Source of the DNA: Streptomyces sp. NBC_00704
GTDB lineage: Bacteria; Actinomycetota; Actinomycetes; Streptomycetales; Streptomycetaceae
Assembly (NCBI RefSeq): GCF_036226605.1
Contig: NZ_CP109000.1
Location: 1,426,001-1,490,000 of the forward strand
DNA: 64,000 nucleotides
Direction of reading: 5' to 3'
The notes beneath the pieces were generated by a model, which worked only from the letters and a program-made list of their open reading frames with translations, had not been told where the DNA came from and made no database searches. The translations under genes and the position numbers were made by a program. Of the stretch, positions 32,751 to 43,103 are shown piece by piece; position 1 is the first letter of the stretch; each line of letters opens with the position of its first letter.

Positions 32751-33248
32751 CTACGCGGTGGCCGCGTACTCCCCCGCCTGCTTCTCCAGGACGATCATGG
32801 GCACGCCGTCCGCGCCCTGGGAGGTGCCGACGGTCTCGTAGCCGACGCGGCGGTACAGGCGGAGGTTGCCCTCGCTGCGGTGGCCGGTGAAGAGGCGGAA
32901 CTTCTTGGCCCCGCGCTCCTCGGCGAGGGCCGACTCGGCGGCCCGCAGCAGCCTGGCGCCGATGCCGTGCCCCTGAAGACGCGGGTGGACGCAGAGCTTG
33001 CCGATGGCGGCGGCGCCGTCCTCGGTGAGGTTGCCGCGCACGCAGCCGACCACCTCGTCGCCCAGCCGGGCCACGAAGACGCAGTCGGCGGCGAGTTCCT
33101 CGCGCACCGACGCGAGGGTCTGGACGAGGGGGGCGATGCGGTAGTTGCCGTACAGCGCGGCTTCGCTCTGGAAGCACAGGTACTGCAGCCTGAAGATCTG
33201 CTCGGTGTCCTGCTCGCCCGCCACCGAGATGGTCACGCTCATGCCCAT
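32751..33248 (-). CDS. GNAT acetyltransferase
   Basis: A 165-residue GNAT protein: VTISVAGEQDTEQIFRLQ, KLCVHPRLQGHGIGARLLRAAE (acetyl-CoA loop QGHGIG) and LFTGHRSEGNLRLYRRVGYETVG. Starts at 33248 and 33242 are both likely, since a GGGAGG site lies about 10 nt before the former; 33269 would add unconserved residues. The substrate is unknown. Confidence 0.85.
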   Translation of the reverse strand: MGMSVTISVAGEQDTEQIFRLQYLCFQSEAALYGNYRIAPLVQTLASVREELAADCVFVARLGDEVVGCVRGNLTEDGAAAIGKLCVHPRLQGHGIGARLLRAAESALAEERGAKKFRLFTGHRSEGNLRLYRRVGYETVGTSQGADGVPMIVLEKQAGEYAATA

Positions 33249-33293
33249 GTGCGCACGCCTCCCGCTCACCTGATCGCCTGTGGTCCCCCACTC

Positions 33294-33800
33294 CTATCCC
33301 CGCGCTTCGCGGGCCGCAACCTCCGGCGGAAGCAAACGCCGCAGACATCCCAGACATCGGGAACGTTCCGGCCCGAGACTGCCCTGTGAGATACCCAACT
33401 TCCCCGCGATCTCGCGGTAGGTGAGGTCGTCCGGCGACAGCAGGGCCTGCAGCAGACGGGAGCAGCGGCCGGGCAGGCGGTGCACGGCCTCGCGCAGGGC
33501 GCGGTGGCGGGCGGCGGTCAGGGCGAGCTGCTCGGGACCCCGTTCGGCGTCCTCGGCCGGGTCGGCCACGTAGGGCTGTTCACGGCGGACGGTGCGGCGG
33601 GTGCGGCGGGCCTCGGCGCGCACGGCCCGGCGCAGCCAGTTCTGCGGGTCGCGCGGCGGGCCGTCGGTGGCCAGGTGCTCCAGGAGGCGCAGCCACACCG
33701 CCTGTTCGAGGTCGGCGGGTTCGGCGCCGGCGGCGTGGGCCTCGGCGGAGGCCTCCGCGTTGAGCAGCGGGCGCAGGGCGGTGAGCAAGTCGTGCGTCAT
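33294..33800 (-). CDS. Sigma-70-family (ECF-like) RNA polymerase sigma factor
   Basis: A 168-residue protein. Residues about 25-70 resemble a short sigma region 2 (DLEQAVWLRLLEHL...DPQNWLRRAVRAEARR). Residues about 110-160 form region 4 (LREAVHRLPGRCSRLLQALLSPDDLTYREIAGKLGISQGSLGPERSRCLGCLRRLL), a clear HTH. No anti-sigma gene is adjacent. Region 2 is weak, so -10 recognition may differ from standard ECF factors. The ATG at 33800 is preferred over a GTG at 33809. Confidence 0.78.
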   Translation of the reverse strand: MTHDLLTALRPLLNAEASAEAHAAGAEPADLEQAVWLRLLEHLATDGPPRDPQNWLRRAVRAEARRTRRTVRREQPYVADPAEDAERGPEQLALTAARHRALREAVHRLPGRCSRLLQALLSPDDLTYREIAGKLGISQGSLGPERSRCLGCLRRLLPPEVAAREARG

Positions 33801-33867
33801 ATGCGCCACGATGCGACCGCCCGGGCCGGCGGTTGCCCGGGCGGTCGACTGTCACTCCAACGAGGAA

Positions 33868-35085
33868 TCAGCCGTTGACGAAGTCGGCGCGGGCGAGCAC
33901 TCCGGTGTCCGGGTTGTCCGTGAAGACGCCGTCGATGCCGGTGGCGAAGTAGGTGCGGAAGGCGCCGAAGGGGTCGCCGTATCCGTCCGCGTCCGTGCCC
34001 TTGCGGAAGTCCGCGGGCAGGAAGAGGTTCTCGTTGCGCATGGTGTAGGGGTGCAGCACCAGGCCGACCGCGTGGGCGTCCTTCACCAGGGTGGTCGGCT
34101 CGGTGAGGTTGCCGGCCGCGTCCTTCGGGATGACCAGGTCGAGGGTGGGGCCGATGCCCTGGGCGTAGCCCGCGATCTCACGCAGGCCGGCCCGGGTGAT
34201 CAGGTCGGCGACCGTGCGCGGGTCGCCGGTCTCGACGAAGTCCCAGGGGCGGGAGTCCGCGGTGGACAGGAGCACGGCGAGGGGGTTGTCGACCAGCTTG
34301 TCGAGGCGCTGGAGGCTGGTGGGCTCGAAGGACTGCAGGACGACCGGCGAGTTCCTCCTGTCCTTGCCGTGCCTGTGCAGCAACTTGGCGACCCGTTCCT
34401 CCAGGCCCAGGCCGAGCTTGCGGAAGTAGGTGGGGTGCTTGGTCTCGGGGTAGATCCACACCTGCTTGCCGCGCTTGCGGGTCTGCTCGTCCTGCCACTT
34501 CAGGACTTCCTCGAAGGTGGGGATCTCCCAGCGCCCGTTGTAGAGCGTGTTGTGCGGGCGGTTCGCCGGGATGCGCTCGACGGCCCGCAGGGTCTTCAGC
34601 TCGGCGAGGGTGAAGTCCTCGGTGAACCAGCCGGTGGTGGGGACGCCGTCGAGCACCTTCGTCGTCCTGCGGGCGGCGAACTCGGGGTGCTCGGCGACGT
34701 CCGTCGTGCCGCCGATCTCCGGCTCGTGGCGGCAGACGAGGTGGCCGTCTCTGGTGGGGACCAGGTCGCCGGCCTCGACGATGTCGGCGCCCAGGTCGAG
34801 CGCCAGCTCGTAGGAGCCGAAGGTGTGCTCGGGTCGGTAGCCGCTGGCGCCGCGGTGGCCGATGATCGTCGGCACGGGCAGGCTCCGCAGCCCGCCGCCG
34901 CGGCCGGACCCGGACCGCGACGGCGCGGCTTCGGCGGCTCCGGCGGTGCCCGACAGGCCGAGGACGCCCCCGGCGGCGCCGAGCACGGCCGCGCCGAGAA
35001 GCGCCCGCCGTCCGGTGCCGCCCCCGCCCGCCTGCTGGTCCGATCCTTGCGTGCCCTGCATGCCCTGTGTGCCCTGCGTGCCCAT
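33868..35085 (-). CDS. Secreted glycerophosphodiester phosphodiesterase
   Basis: A 405-residue protein from the ATG at 35085, with an ideal AGGAGG site. The N-terminus repeats GTQG/MQGTQG units before a twin-arginine signal (GRRALLGAAVLGAAGGVLG). The GDPD domain shows IIGHRGASGYRPEHTFGSYELALDLGADIVE (catalytic His, then acidic metal site), a later catalytic His in VCRHEPEI, and FTDNPDTGVLARADFVNG at the C-terminus. It releases glycerol-3-phosphate from phospholipid head-group diesters outside the cell, a phosphate- and carbon-scavenging role. PHO control is common for this family, but I did not find a clear PHO box. Confidence 0.9.
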   Translation of the reverse strand: MGTQGTQGMQGTQGSDQQAGGGGTGRRALLGAAVLGAAGGVLGLSGTAGAAEAAPSRSGSGRGGGLRSLPVPTIIGHRGASGYRPEHTFGSYELALDLGADIVEAGDLVPTRDGHLVCRHEPEIGGTTDVAEHPEFAARRTTKVLDGVPTTGWFTEDFTLAELKTLRAVERIPANRPHNTLYNGRWEIPTFEEVLKWQDEQTRKRGKQVWIYPETKHPTYFRKLGLGLEERVAKLLHRHGKDRRNSPVVLQSFEPTSLQRLDKLVDNPLAVLLSTADSRPWDFVETGDPRTVADLITRAGLREIAGYAQGIGPTLDLVIPKDAAGNLTEPTTLVKDAHAVGLVLHPYTMRNENLFLPADFRKGTDADGYGDPFGAFRTYFATGIDGVFTDNPDTGVLARADFVNG

Positions 35086-35713
35086 GAGGCCTCCTGCCGT
35101 CGGCTCGTCCGTGCGGGCCGATCGTAGGGGCGTGAACATGACCACCGGGAGACCGCGACCCCAACACGCGGGTGACGGGTGACGGCGTCTGCCTGGCGTG
35201 GGCCGTACATCGGGGGCGGGATGTTCCCTACGACAGAAGTACGCCGGGCGTACGACGGATGTGCGCCGGACGTACGCCGGACGCGCGGCGGGGGCTACCG
35301 CGATGTGACGGGTCGTCGGCTCGGTCGGGTCGGACGGATTCGCCGCGGCCCGCGGGGGAACGCGGTCCGGTGACGGCGACGGCAACCACCTCGGCGGCCG
35401 ACGGCGACCGACGGCGGTGGCGGCGCGGGGGCGAGGGCCGCGGGACGGCGGCCGGTAGACCAGGGCGCGCGGACGGCCCCGGCTCCCCGGTCTTCCCGGC
35501 GGCTGCCCGGCGGTTTCGTGGCGGTTCCGTGGCGGTCTCGCGCCCGTTCCGCACGGGTGACGGACGGGCGGCGGCTCGGCCGTCCAGGTACTCGTGTGTC
35601 AACAGTGCGTAAGACCTGGGTGACCCGATGTGCGCCGGGTCCGCGGCCGCGAGTATCGTCCTAGTCCTCACCTGCACATACTCATACCGTTTCCCTTGAC
35701 ATCGGAGGGCTCG
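35086..35713. other. 628-bp intergenic region with short GTACGCCGG repeats
   Basis: Divergent promoter space between the GDPD and PlsC genes. At 35239-35285 the sequence GTACGCCGGAC and close variants recur four times, a possible multi-site binding region. The rest shows no feature I can support. Confidence 0.45.
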
Positions 35714-36385
35714 TTGTCCCGCTTCGCGCTCATCAAGGCAGTGCTCGGACCGATCATGCGCCTGATGTTCCGCCCACAGGTCGAGGGCGCGGAGCACATC
35801 CCCGGCGACGGCCCCGTGATCCTGGCGGGCAATCACCTGACCTTCATCGACTCGATGATCCTGCCGCTGGTGTGCGACCGGCAGGTGTACTTCATCGGCA
35901 AGGACGAGTACGTCACCGGCAAGAGCCTGAAAGGCCGTCTCATGGCCTGGTTCTTCACCGGGGTGGGCATGATCCCGGTGGACCGCGACGGCGGCCGCGG
36001 AGGCGTGGCCGCGCTGATGACCGGCCGCCGGGTGCTGGAGGAGGGGAAGGTCTTCGGCATCTACCCCGAGGGGACCCGGTCCCCCGACGGCCGCCTCTAC
36101 CGTGGCCGCACCGGGATCGCCCGGCTGACGCTGATGACCGGCGCGCCGGTCGTCCCCTTCGCGATGATCGGCACGGACAAGCTCCAGCCGGGCGGCGCGG
36201 GCATGCCCCGGCCGGGGCGGGTCACCGTGCGCTTCGGCGAGGCGATGGAATTCTCCCGCTACGACGGGATGGACCGGGACCGCTATGTGCTGCGCGCCGT
36301 GACGGACTCCGTGATGACCGAGGTCATGCTGCTGTCCGGGCAGGAGTACGTGGACATGTACGCCACGAAGGCGAAGGCGGCGTAA
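35714..36385 (+). CDS. 1-acyl-sn-glycerol-3-phosphate acyltransferase (PlsC family)
   Basis: A 223-residue membrane-bound acyltransferase. ILAGNHLTFIDSMILP holds the HX4D catalytic motif and FGIYPEGTRSPDGRLYRG the phosphate-binding EGTR block; FTGVGMIPVDRDGGRGG fits motif II. It adds the second acyl chain of phosphatidic acid. The TTG at 35714 is chosen because GGAGGG lies 4 nt upstream and family members start SRFALIKAVLGP; an ATG upstream at 35630 has no ribosome site. Confidence 0.9.
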   Translation: MSRFALIKAVLGPIMRLMFRPQVEGAEHIPGDGPVILAGNHLTFIDSMILPLVCDRQVYFIGKDEYVTGKSLKGRLMAWFFTGVGMIPVDRDGGRGGVAALMTGRRVLEEGKVFGIYPEGTRSPDGRLYRGRTGIARLTLMTGAPVVPFAMIGTDKLQPGGAGMPRPGRVTVRFGEAMEFSRYDGMDRDRYVLRAVTDSVMTEVMLLSGQEYVDMYATKAKAA

Positions 36386-36459
36386 GCCTCCGGCGGTCGG
36401 GCGGGGTTCGTCCTCGGGGAGTTGTCCTGGGGGCGGGTCCCTCGCGTGAGGGCGCCGGG

Positions 36460-36905
36460 GGCGCCGGGGCGGGTCTTCGGGTGCGGGTCCGTCGTGGCTC
36501 GTCGCGCAGTTCCCCGCGCCCCTGACAAGCACCGGGTGCGCCGAGGGCGGGTTTTCGGGTGCGGGTGCGTCGTGGTTGATCGCGCAGTTCCCCGCGCCCC
36601 TGACAAGCACCGGGTGCGCCGAGGGCGGGTTTTCGGGTGCGGGTGCGTCGTGGTTGATCGCGCAGTTCCCCGCGCCCCTGACAAGCGCCGGGGGCGCCGG
36701 GGCGGGTCTTCGGATGCGGGTGGGTTGTGGCTGGTCGCGCAGTTCCCCGCGCCCCTGATGAGCGCCGGGGGCGCCGGGGGCGGGTTTTCGGGTGCGGGTG
36801 CGTCGTGGTTGATCGCGCAGTTCCCCGCGCCCCTGATGAGCGCCGGGGGCGGGTTTTCGGGTGCGGGTGCGTTGTGGCTGGTCGCGCAGTTCCCCGCGCC
36901 CCTGA
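36460..36905 (+). repeat. Six-copy Streptomyces intergenic repeat block
   Basis: The core CGCGCAGTTCCCCGCGCCCC recurs six times at roughly 70-80-bp spacing, each in a longer unit beginning near GCCGGGGGCGCCGGGGCGGG and GGTGCGTCGTGGTTGATC. Units differ at a few positions, so the array is not recent. Each core is partly palindromic (GCGC...GCGC). Predicted frames across it (for example 36422-36976) simply translate the repeat and are not genes. Related copies in the opposite orientation lie near 48150-48345. Confidence 0.85.
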
Positions 36906-36938
36906 CTAGGGACCCCACGCCCCTGGTGGGCGCGGGGT

Positions 36939-38462
36939 TCAGGGGTGTTCGGCCAGGCGTTCGTTGCGGAGCATGAACCAGGCCGCCGCCGACGTGGCCA
37001 GCAGGACCGCCGCGCCCACCCCCGACGCCGTGTTCAGGCCGTCCACGAACGCCCCGCGGGCCGATGCGAGCATCTCGCCCGCCGCGGCCGCGGGCATGTG
37101 CCCGGCCGCCTCCGCCGCGCCCCCGAGCGACTCGTGCGCCCCTTGCGGAGTGCCCGCCGGGGCCGGGAAGCCGCGGTAGACGCCCGTCACGATGGAGCCG
37201 AGCACGGCGATGCCGAGGGCCGCGCCGAGTTCGTACGCCGTCTCCGACACCGCGGACGCCGCTCCCGCCTGGTCCTTCGGCACCGAGCCCAGGATGACGT
37301 CGGCCGTCACCGTGAAGGAGATCCCGGCGCCCACGCCGACCACCAGCAGGACGGCCCCCAGCACCGGGTAGCCGGTCGAGGGTCCGACCGTCGTCAGGGC
37401 CGCGAGGGCGAGACCGATCGCCGCGAGGCCGCCGCTGACCGCGCCCCGCACCGAGAAGCGGCGCGCGACCCGGCCCGCCGCCAGCCCGGCCGCCACCGCG
37501 CCGACCGCCGCGGGCAGTTCGGCCAGCCCCGCCTCGAACGGAGCGCGGCCCTGGACCAGTTGCAGGTACTGGGAGAGGAAGAACACCAGGCCGGACAGGC
37601 CCAGGATGGTCAGCAGGTCGGCCAGCACCGCGCCGCTGAAGCCGCGGTTGCGGAACAGCCGCATGTCCAGCAGCGGCGTCGGGAGGGTCAGCTGGCGGCG
37701 GACGAAGCCGCACAGCGCCGCCGCGCCCAGCAGACCCGTGCCCATCGAGGCCCAGGTGAAGCCGTGGGTGGCGGCCTCCTTGACGGCGTACACGACGCCG
37801 ATCATGCCGAACAGTGACAGCAGGACGCTCGGCAGGTCCCAGGGGCCCGGATGCGGGGTGCGGGACTCGGGGAGCGTCCTGACGCCCACGAGGACGAGGA
37901 CGACCATCACCGGCACGTTGATGAGGAAGACCGAGCCCCACCAGAAGTGCTCCAGCAGGAAACCGCCCAGGACCGGCCCGACCGCGGTGCCGGCGGAGGC
38001 GGCCGCGCCCCAGATGCCGATCGCCAGGCTGCGTTCGCGCGGGTCGTGGAAGAGGTTGCGGATCAGGGCGAGGGTGGCGGGCATCAGGGTCGCGCCGGCC
38101 ACGCCGAGCAGCGCCCGGGCGGCGATCATCGTCTCCGGGGACGTCGCGTAGGCGTTGAGGACCGATATCAGCCCGAACGCGGTGGCCCCGGCGAGCAGGA
38201 TCCGCTTGCGGCCGATGCGGTCGCCGAGGCTGCCCATGGAGACGAGCAGACCGGCGATGACGAACGAGTAGACGTCCCCGATCCACAGCAACTGGGTGCC
38301 GGAGGGCGCCAGATCCTCGCTGATGTAAGGGGTCGCGAGACCGAGGACGGTCGCGTCGACGGCCACCAGCAGCACGGCGAGCACGAGGACGGAGAGCGCG
38401 AGCCAGCGGTCCGGGCGCCTCACCGCCTCCGTCGTGGCCGTCGGCCGCAGGGTGCTGGTCAT
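36939..38462 (-). CDS. MFS drug-efflux transporter (DHA2, 14-helix)
   Basis: A 507-residue transporter. WLALSVLVLAVLLVAVDATVLGLATPYI is the first helix with the conserved Asp. LVSMGSLGDRIGRKRILLAG is motif A. GVAGATLMPATLALIRNLFHDPRERSLAIGIWGAAASAGTAVGPVLGGFLLEHF contains motif C of proton/drug antiporters. Length and helix pattern fit EmrB/QacA types. The ATG at 38462 has an AGAGGA site; the in-frame start at 38480 lies within 15 nt of the tetR stop. Co-transcribed with the TetR gene, which probably controls it; the ligand is unknown. Confidence 0.92.
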   Translation of the reverse strand: MTSTLRPTATTEAVRRPDRWLALSVLVLAVLLVAVDATVLGLATPYISEDLAPSGTQLLWIGDVYSFVIAGLLVSMGSLGDRIGRKRILLAGATAFGLISVLNAYATSPETMIAARALLGVAGATLMPATLALIRNLFHDPRERSLAIGIWGAAASAGTAVGPVLGGFLLEHFWWGSVFLINVPVMVVLVLVGVRTLPESRTPHPGPWDLPSVLLSLFGMIGVVYAVKEAATHGFTWASMGTGLLGAAALCGFVRRQLTLPTPLLDMRLFRNRGFSGAVLADLLTILGLSGLVFFLSQYLQLVQGRAPFEAGLAELPAAVGAVAAGLAAGRVARRFSVRGAVSGGLAAIGLALAALTTVGPSTGYPVLGAVLLVVGVGAGISFTVTADVILGSVPKDQAGAASAVSETAYELGAALGIAVLGSIVTGVYRGFPAPAGTPQGAHESLGGAAEAAGHMPAAAAGEMLASARGAFVDGLNTASGVGAAVLLATSAAAWFMLRNERLAEHP

Positions 38463-38476
38463 GGTTCCTCTCTTCG

Positions 38477-39118
38477 TCATGCGGGATCGCGGGGAGCGGG
38501 GTCATGAGGGGCCTGCTCGGGTGGGACCGGCTCGTGGGCGGCCGGGTCGTGTGGCGTCGGGTCGCGTGGGAGCGCGGGGTGCCGGAGTGCTCCGCCGAGC
38601 AGCAGTTCGACGACCATGCCCGAGAAGTCCCGCGGCGCGCCCTTGCCGCTCTGCACCATCCAGACGCCCGAGGCCAGCAGGCCGAACAGGGCCTCGGTGA
38701 GCCAGGCCGGCGTCAGGTCGATGCGGAACTCCCCGCCGAGCTGACCGCGCCGGAAGAGGGCGGAGATCCGGTCGTCGATCCGGGTCCAGCCCGCGTGCTG
38801 CTCCTCGCCCTCGAACAGCTGGTTCTCGGTGTAGAGGAAGGCGAGCAGCCCGGCGGCGGACTCGATGCCGGCGACCAGCCTGCGCACGGCGTCGCTCGCC
38901 GGGCCGTCGTCGAGGCGGGCCGCGTCCAGGGCGGCCTCGCACTCGGCGATCCCGAGCGCCTCCAGGGCGCGGACGAGCGCGTCGCGTCCGGCGAAGTGCC
39001 GGTGCAGTGTGGCGCGGCTGATGCCCGCCGCCTTGGCCACCTCGTCCATCGTCGCGGTGGACTTACGGGTCAGCAGGGCGGCTGCGCTGCGCAGCACGTG
39101 GTCACGGTCGACGGCCAT
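38477..39118 (-). CDS. TetR-family transcriptional regulator
   Basis: A 213-residue repressor. The N-terminal HTH is TMDEVAKAAGISRATLHRHFAGRDALVRALEAL (about residues 24-56). The ligand domain follows, ending in a disordered Pro/Asp/His tail (DPTPHDPAAHEPVPPEQAP). The ATG at 39118 lies just downstream of a perfect 20-bp palindrome that is its likely own operator. It is the first gene of a two-gene operon with the MFS pump, 14 nt apart, a standard ligand-induced efflux unit. Confidence 0.9.
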   Translation of the reverse strand: MAVDRDHVLRSAAALLTRKSTATMDEVAKAAGISRATLHRHFAGRDALVRALEALGIAECEAALDAARLDDGPASDAVRRLVAGIESAAGLLAFLYTENQLFEGEEQHAGWTRIDDRISALFRRGQLGGEFRIDLTPAWLTEALFGLLASGVWMVQSGKGAPRDFSGMVVELLLGGALRHPALPRDPTPHDPAAHEPVPPEQAPHDPAPRDPA

Positions 39119-39136
39119 GAGACAACCATAGACCAT

Positions 39137-39156
39137 GTGAGACATCTTTGTCTCAC
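39137..39156 (-). promoter_or_regulatory. TetR operator
   Basis: Perfect inverted repeat GTGAGACA-TCTT-TGTCTCAC, 19 nt before the tetR ATG. Size and position fit autoregulation of the tetR-MFS operon. Confidence 0.65.
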
Positions 39157-39263
39157 TACGGGCACGCACGCCTCACGCCCCCACGGCTCGGGGTGAGCGT
39201 GAGGAGGTGGGGCGGGTGAGGGGTGAGGGTGCGTACCGGTTTGCGCCGCGGGCGGCCGCTCCG

Positions 39264-40235
39264 TCAGTGCCAGGGCAGGCGGCCGCGCTGCTCCCAGTAG
39301 GCGCGCGGCTCCTCGGCGAGGGCGTCGAGCCGCTCCAGCTGGTCGTCGTCCAGGTCGACGACGGCCGCGTGCAGGTTGGAGGCGAGCTGCGCGGCCGTCG
39401 CGGCGCCGGAGAGGACGACGCCGGCCCAGGGCCTGCGCAGGACCAGGGCGAGCGCGACGGCATCGCACCCGAGGGAGGCCTCGGCGGCGACCTGCTTCAG
39501 GGCGTCCGGCGCGTGGGGACCGGCGAGACGGCCGTTGGCCATGCCCTCCTTCACGATCACCGTGAGGCCGGCGTCGTGCGCCTCGGCGAGGGCGGGACCG
39601 GCCGAGGTCTCCAGCGCGTTGTACGTCGACTGGACGGTGCGGAAGAGGGGTTCGCCGTCGACCGTGACGGCCAGGGCGGCCCGGACGGCGGCGGCCTGCT
39701 CGGGGCCGCTGGTCGAGAAGCCGACGGTGAGTCCCCGGGCGGCGGCCTCGGCCAGCTTCGCGTGGAGTTCCTTGTCGGTGAGGGCCGGACTGTCCGGGGT
39801 CACCGAGTGGATCTGGTAGAGGTCGAGCCGGTCGCCGAGCAGTGCGGCCGTCTCGGCGCGCTGCCGTTCGTATGTGGCGAGCCCGTGGTCCTTGACCTCG
39901 TGCCGCTCCGCGTCCGTGGTCCAGCCCGCGGTGTAGGTGTAGCCCCACTTGCTGCCGACGACGACGTCGGCGACGTCGGGCCGGGCCTTCAGCCAGTCGG
40001 CCAGGAACTCCTCGGAACGGCCGTAGGAGCGGGCCGCGTCGAAGTAGCGCACGCCCTGGGCGTAGGCCGCGTCGAGGAGTTCATGGGTGCGGGCGCGCAA
40101 CGCCTCGACGCTGCGGTCCGCTCCGAGGTCCCCGTCCCGGCCGAGGGTGATGTAGCCGGGACGGCCGACGGCGGCGAGGCCGAAGCCGATGTGGCAGGTG
40201 GGGGTCGTTGCGGCGGCCAGGCGGGCGAAGGGCAT
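39264..40235 (-). CDS. Aldo/keto reductase
   Basis: A 323-residue AKR. DAAYAQGVRYFDAARSYGRSEEFLADWL carries the Asp and Tyr of the catalytic tetrad, VVVGSKWGYTY the Lys, and DLYQIHSVTPDSP the His. ARGLTVGFSTSGPEQAAAV and the NADPH end (ALVLRRPWAGVVLSGAATAAQLASNL) follow. The ATG at 40235 is chosen on length; a longer frame to 40394 is low-complexity. Substrate unknown. Confidence 0.9.
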   Translation of the reverse strand: MPFARLAAATTPTCHIGFGLAAVGRPGYITLGRDGDLGADRSVEALRARTHELLDAAYAQGVRYFDAARSYGRSEEFLADWLKARPDVADVVVGSKWGYTYTAGWTTDAERHEVKDHGLATYERQRAETAALLGDRLDLYQIHSVTPDSPALTDKELHAKLAEAAARGLTVGFSTSGPEQAAAVRAALAVTVDGEPLFRTVQSTYNALETSAGPALAEAHDAGLTVIVKEGMANGRLAGPHAPDALKQVAAEASLGCDAVALALVLRRPWAGVVLSGAATAAQLASNLHAAVVDLDDDQLERLDALAEEPRAYWEQRGRLPWH

Positions 40236-40476
40236 CGCGGGCTCCGTGGGGGTCGGCTCCGGTACGGCTCCCGACCAACGTATCCCGCGCCCCCGGACAC
40301 CGGCCCCGGACCCCGGACCCGGAATCGGGACCGCCGCCGGCCTCGCCCCTCGCCCTTCGGACCTGGACCTCGACCTCGGCCGCCGGACCCCCACGGACCC
40401 GACGGACCCCGACGGATCCCGCCCCTCGGCCCTTGGCCTCGGACGACTGGCCGGGGAGGGCGGCGCGGGCCGCCGG

Positions 40477-41922
<1,446 letters not shown>

Positions 41923-41956
41923 TCACCGCTGACCTCAACGCTGCACCTCAACGTCA

Positions 41957-41970
41957 TGCATGAGTATGCA
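41957..41970 (-). promoter_or_regulatory. ARG box upstream of argH
   Basis: TGCAT-GAGT-ATGCA is a perfect 5-4-5 palindrome, matching the layout of ArgR operators (paired half-sites with 4-nt centre). It lies 47-60 nt before the argH start. Confidence 0.65.
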
Positions 41971-42139
41971 GACCTCCGCATGATTCGTCAATCCAGCCTC
42001 ACCCCACAGGGAAGCCCACCCCTCTCCCGAAGACTTTTCGAAGACACCTTGAACAATGGCAACCGCTTACCCGTACTCACCCCTGAACGCCGGCGCCGCG
42101 TTGACACACACCCACTCCTGACCCAAGTGAGGCAACCGC

Positions 42140-43048
42140 ATGTCCAGGGCTCTTCCCAAGTACAACAAGCGTCGCGTGGCGATCATCGGCGGCGCCGTCG
42201 CCGTGGCTCTGACCGGTGCGGTCGTGGTGAACACCGCCCTGGCCGGGGAGTCCAAGGGCGGCGGCGCGACCAACGCCCAGACCCTCGCCGCCGGTCCCGG
42301 CACCATCACGTGCCCGGACGTGGCCTCGCAGCTGCCGGCGATTCCCGCCTCCGCCAAGGCCGAGGTCGACCGCAACCTCGCCCTGCTCCAGACGCAGATC
42401 AGCGAGGCCAACACGCGCTTGCAGAACACCGTGGGTCAGGGCGGCCCCAACTTCGTGCAGAACGCGATCCTCGGTCCGCTGAAGGACAAGCGCGTCTCGA
42501 CCGTCAACCGCATCGCCACGGCGATCGGCCGCACGGCGGCCAAGCCGGCCGGCCTCGACGCGCTGGCCCCGTGCGCCCTCAACGGAGGCGGCGCGGCCGC
42601 TCCCGCGACGGGCAACAACGGGAACAACGGGAACGCCGGGAACAACGGCAACGCGGGGAACAACGCGAACAACGGCAACAACGGCAACGCCGGGAACCAG
42701 GGCAACAACGGCAACGGCAACAACAACGCCGGGAACGCGGGCAACGCCGGTGCGGTCGGCACGATCACCTGCCCGGACGTCGCCTCGCAGCTGCCGGCCG
42801 TGCCCGCCACCGCCAAGGCCGAGGTCGACCGCAACCTCGCCCTGCTCCAGACGCAGATCAACGAGGCCAACACCCGGCTGAAGAACACGGTCGGTCAGGG
42901 CGGCCCCAACTTCGTGCAGAACGCGATCCTCGGCCCGCTCCAGGGCAAGCGCGAGTCCACCATCGACCGCATCGCCATCTCGATCGGCCGCAAGGGGACC
43001 AAGCCGCAGGGGCTGAACGTCCTCGCCGCCTGCACGCTGAACAAGTGA
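42140..43048 (+). CDS. Secreted protein with a duplicated unknown domain
   Basis: A 302-residue protein. A basic N-terminus and hydrophobic stretch (VAIIGGAVAVALTGAVVVNTALA, about 13-35) form a signal peptide or anchor. Two near-identical domains follow (53-147 and 207-301), joined by a 59-residue linker made mainly of GNNGNAGNN repeats. Each domain reads TITCPDVASQLPA...AEVDRNLALLQTQI...NTVGQGGPNFVQNAILGPL, then STxxRIAxxIGR, and has one Cys at each end (58/145 and 211/298), which suggests a disulfide clasp per domain. I know no family for it. A strong terminator follows, so it is monocistronic. Confidence 0.85.
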   Translation: MSRALPKYNKRRVAIIGGAVAVALTGAVVVNTALAGESKGGGATNAQTLAAGPGTITCPDVASQLPAIPASAKAEVDRNLALLQTQISEANTRLQNTVGQGGPNFVQNAILGPLKDKRVSTVNRIATAIGRTAAKPAGLDALAPCALNGGGAAAPATGNNGNNGNAGNNGNAGNNANNGNNGNAGNQGNNGNGNNNAGNAGNAGAVGTITCPDVASQLPAVPATAKAEVDRNLALLQTQINEANTRLKNTVGQGGPNFVQNAILGPLQGKRESTIDRIAISIGRKGTKPQGLNVLAACTLNK

Positions 43049-43060
43049 CGTGACAGGCCC

Positions 43061-43103
43061 GGTGGCCGCCCCGCCCGGAGTGACCCGGGCCGGGGCGGCC
43101 GCC
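43061..43103 (+). terminator. Terminator after the duplicated-domain gene
   Basis: 13-bp stem (43061-43073 with 43091-43103, one G-T pair), extended inside by about five more pairs with a one-base bulge. It starts 12 nt past the stop. Confidence 0.75.

Noticed and set aside
36422..36976. Open frame of 184 residues over the repeat block
   Set aside because: It repeats the same peptide because it translates the intergenic repeats; there is no start signal or family.
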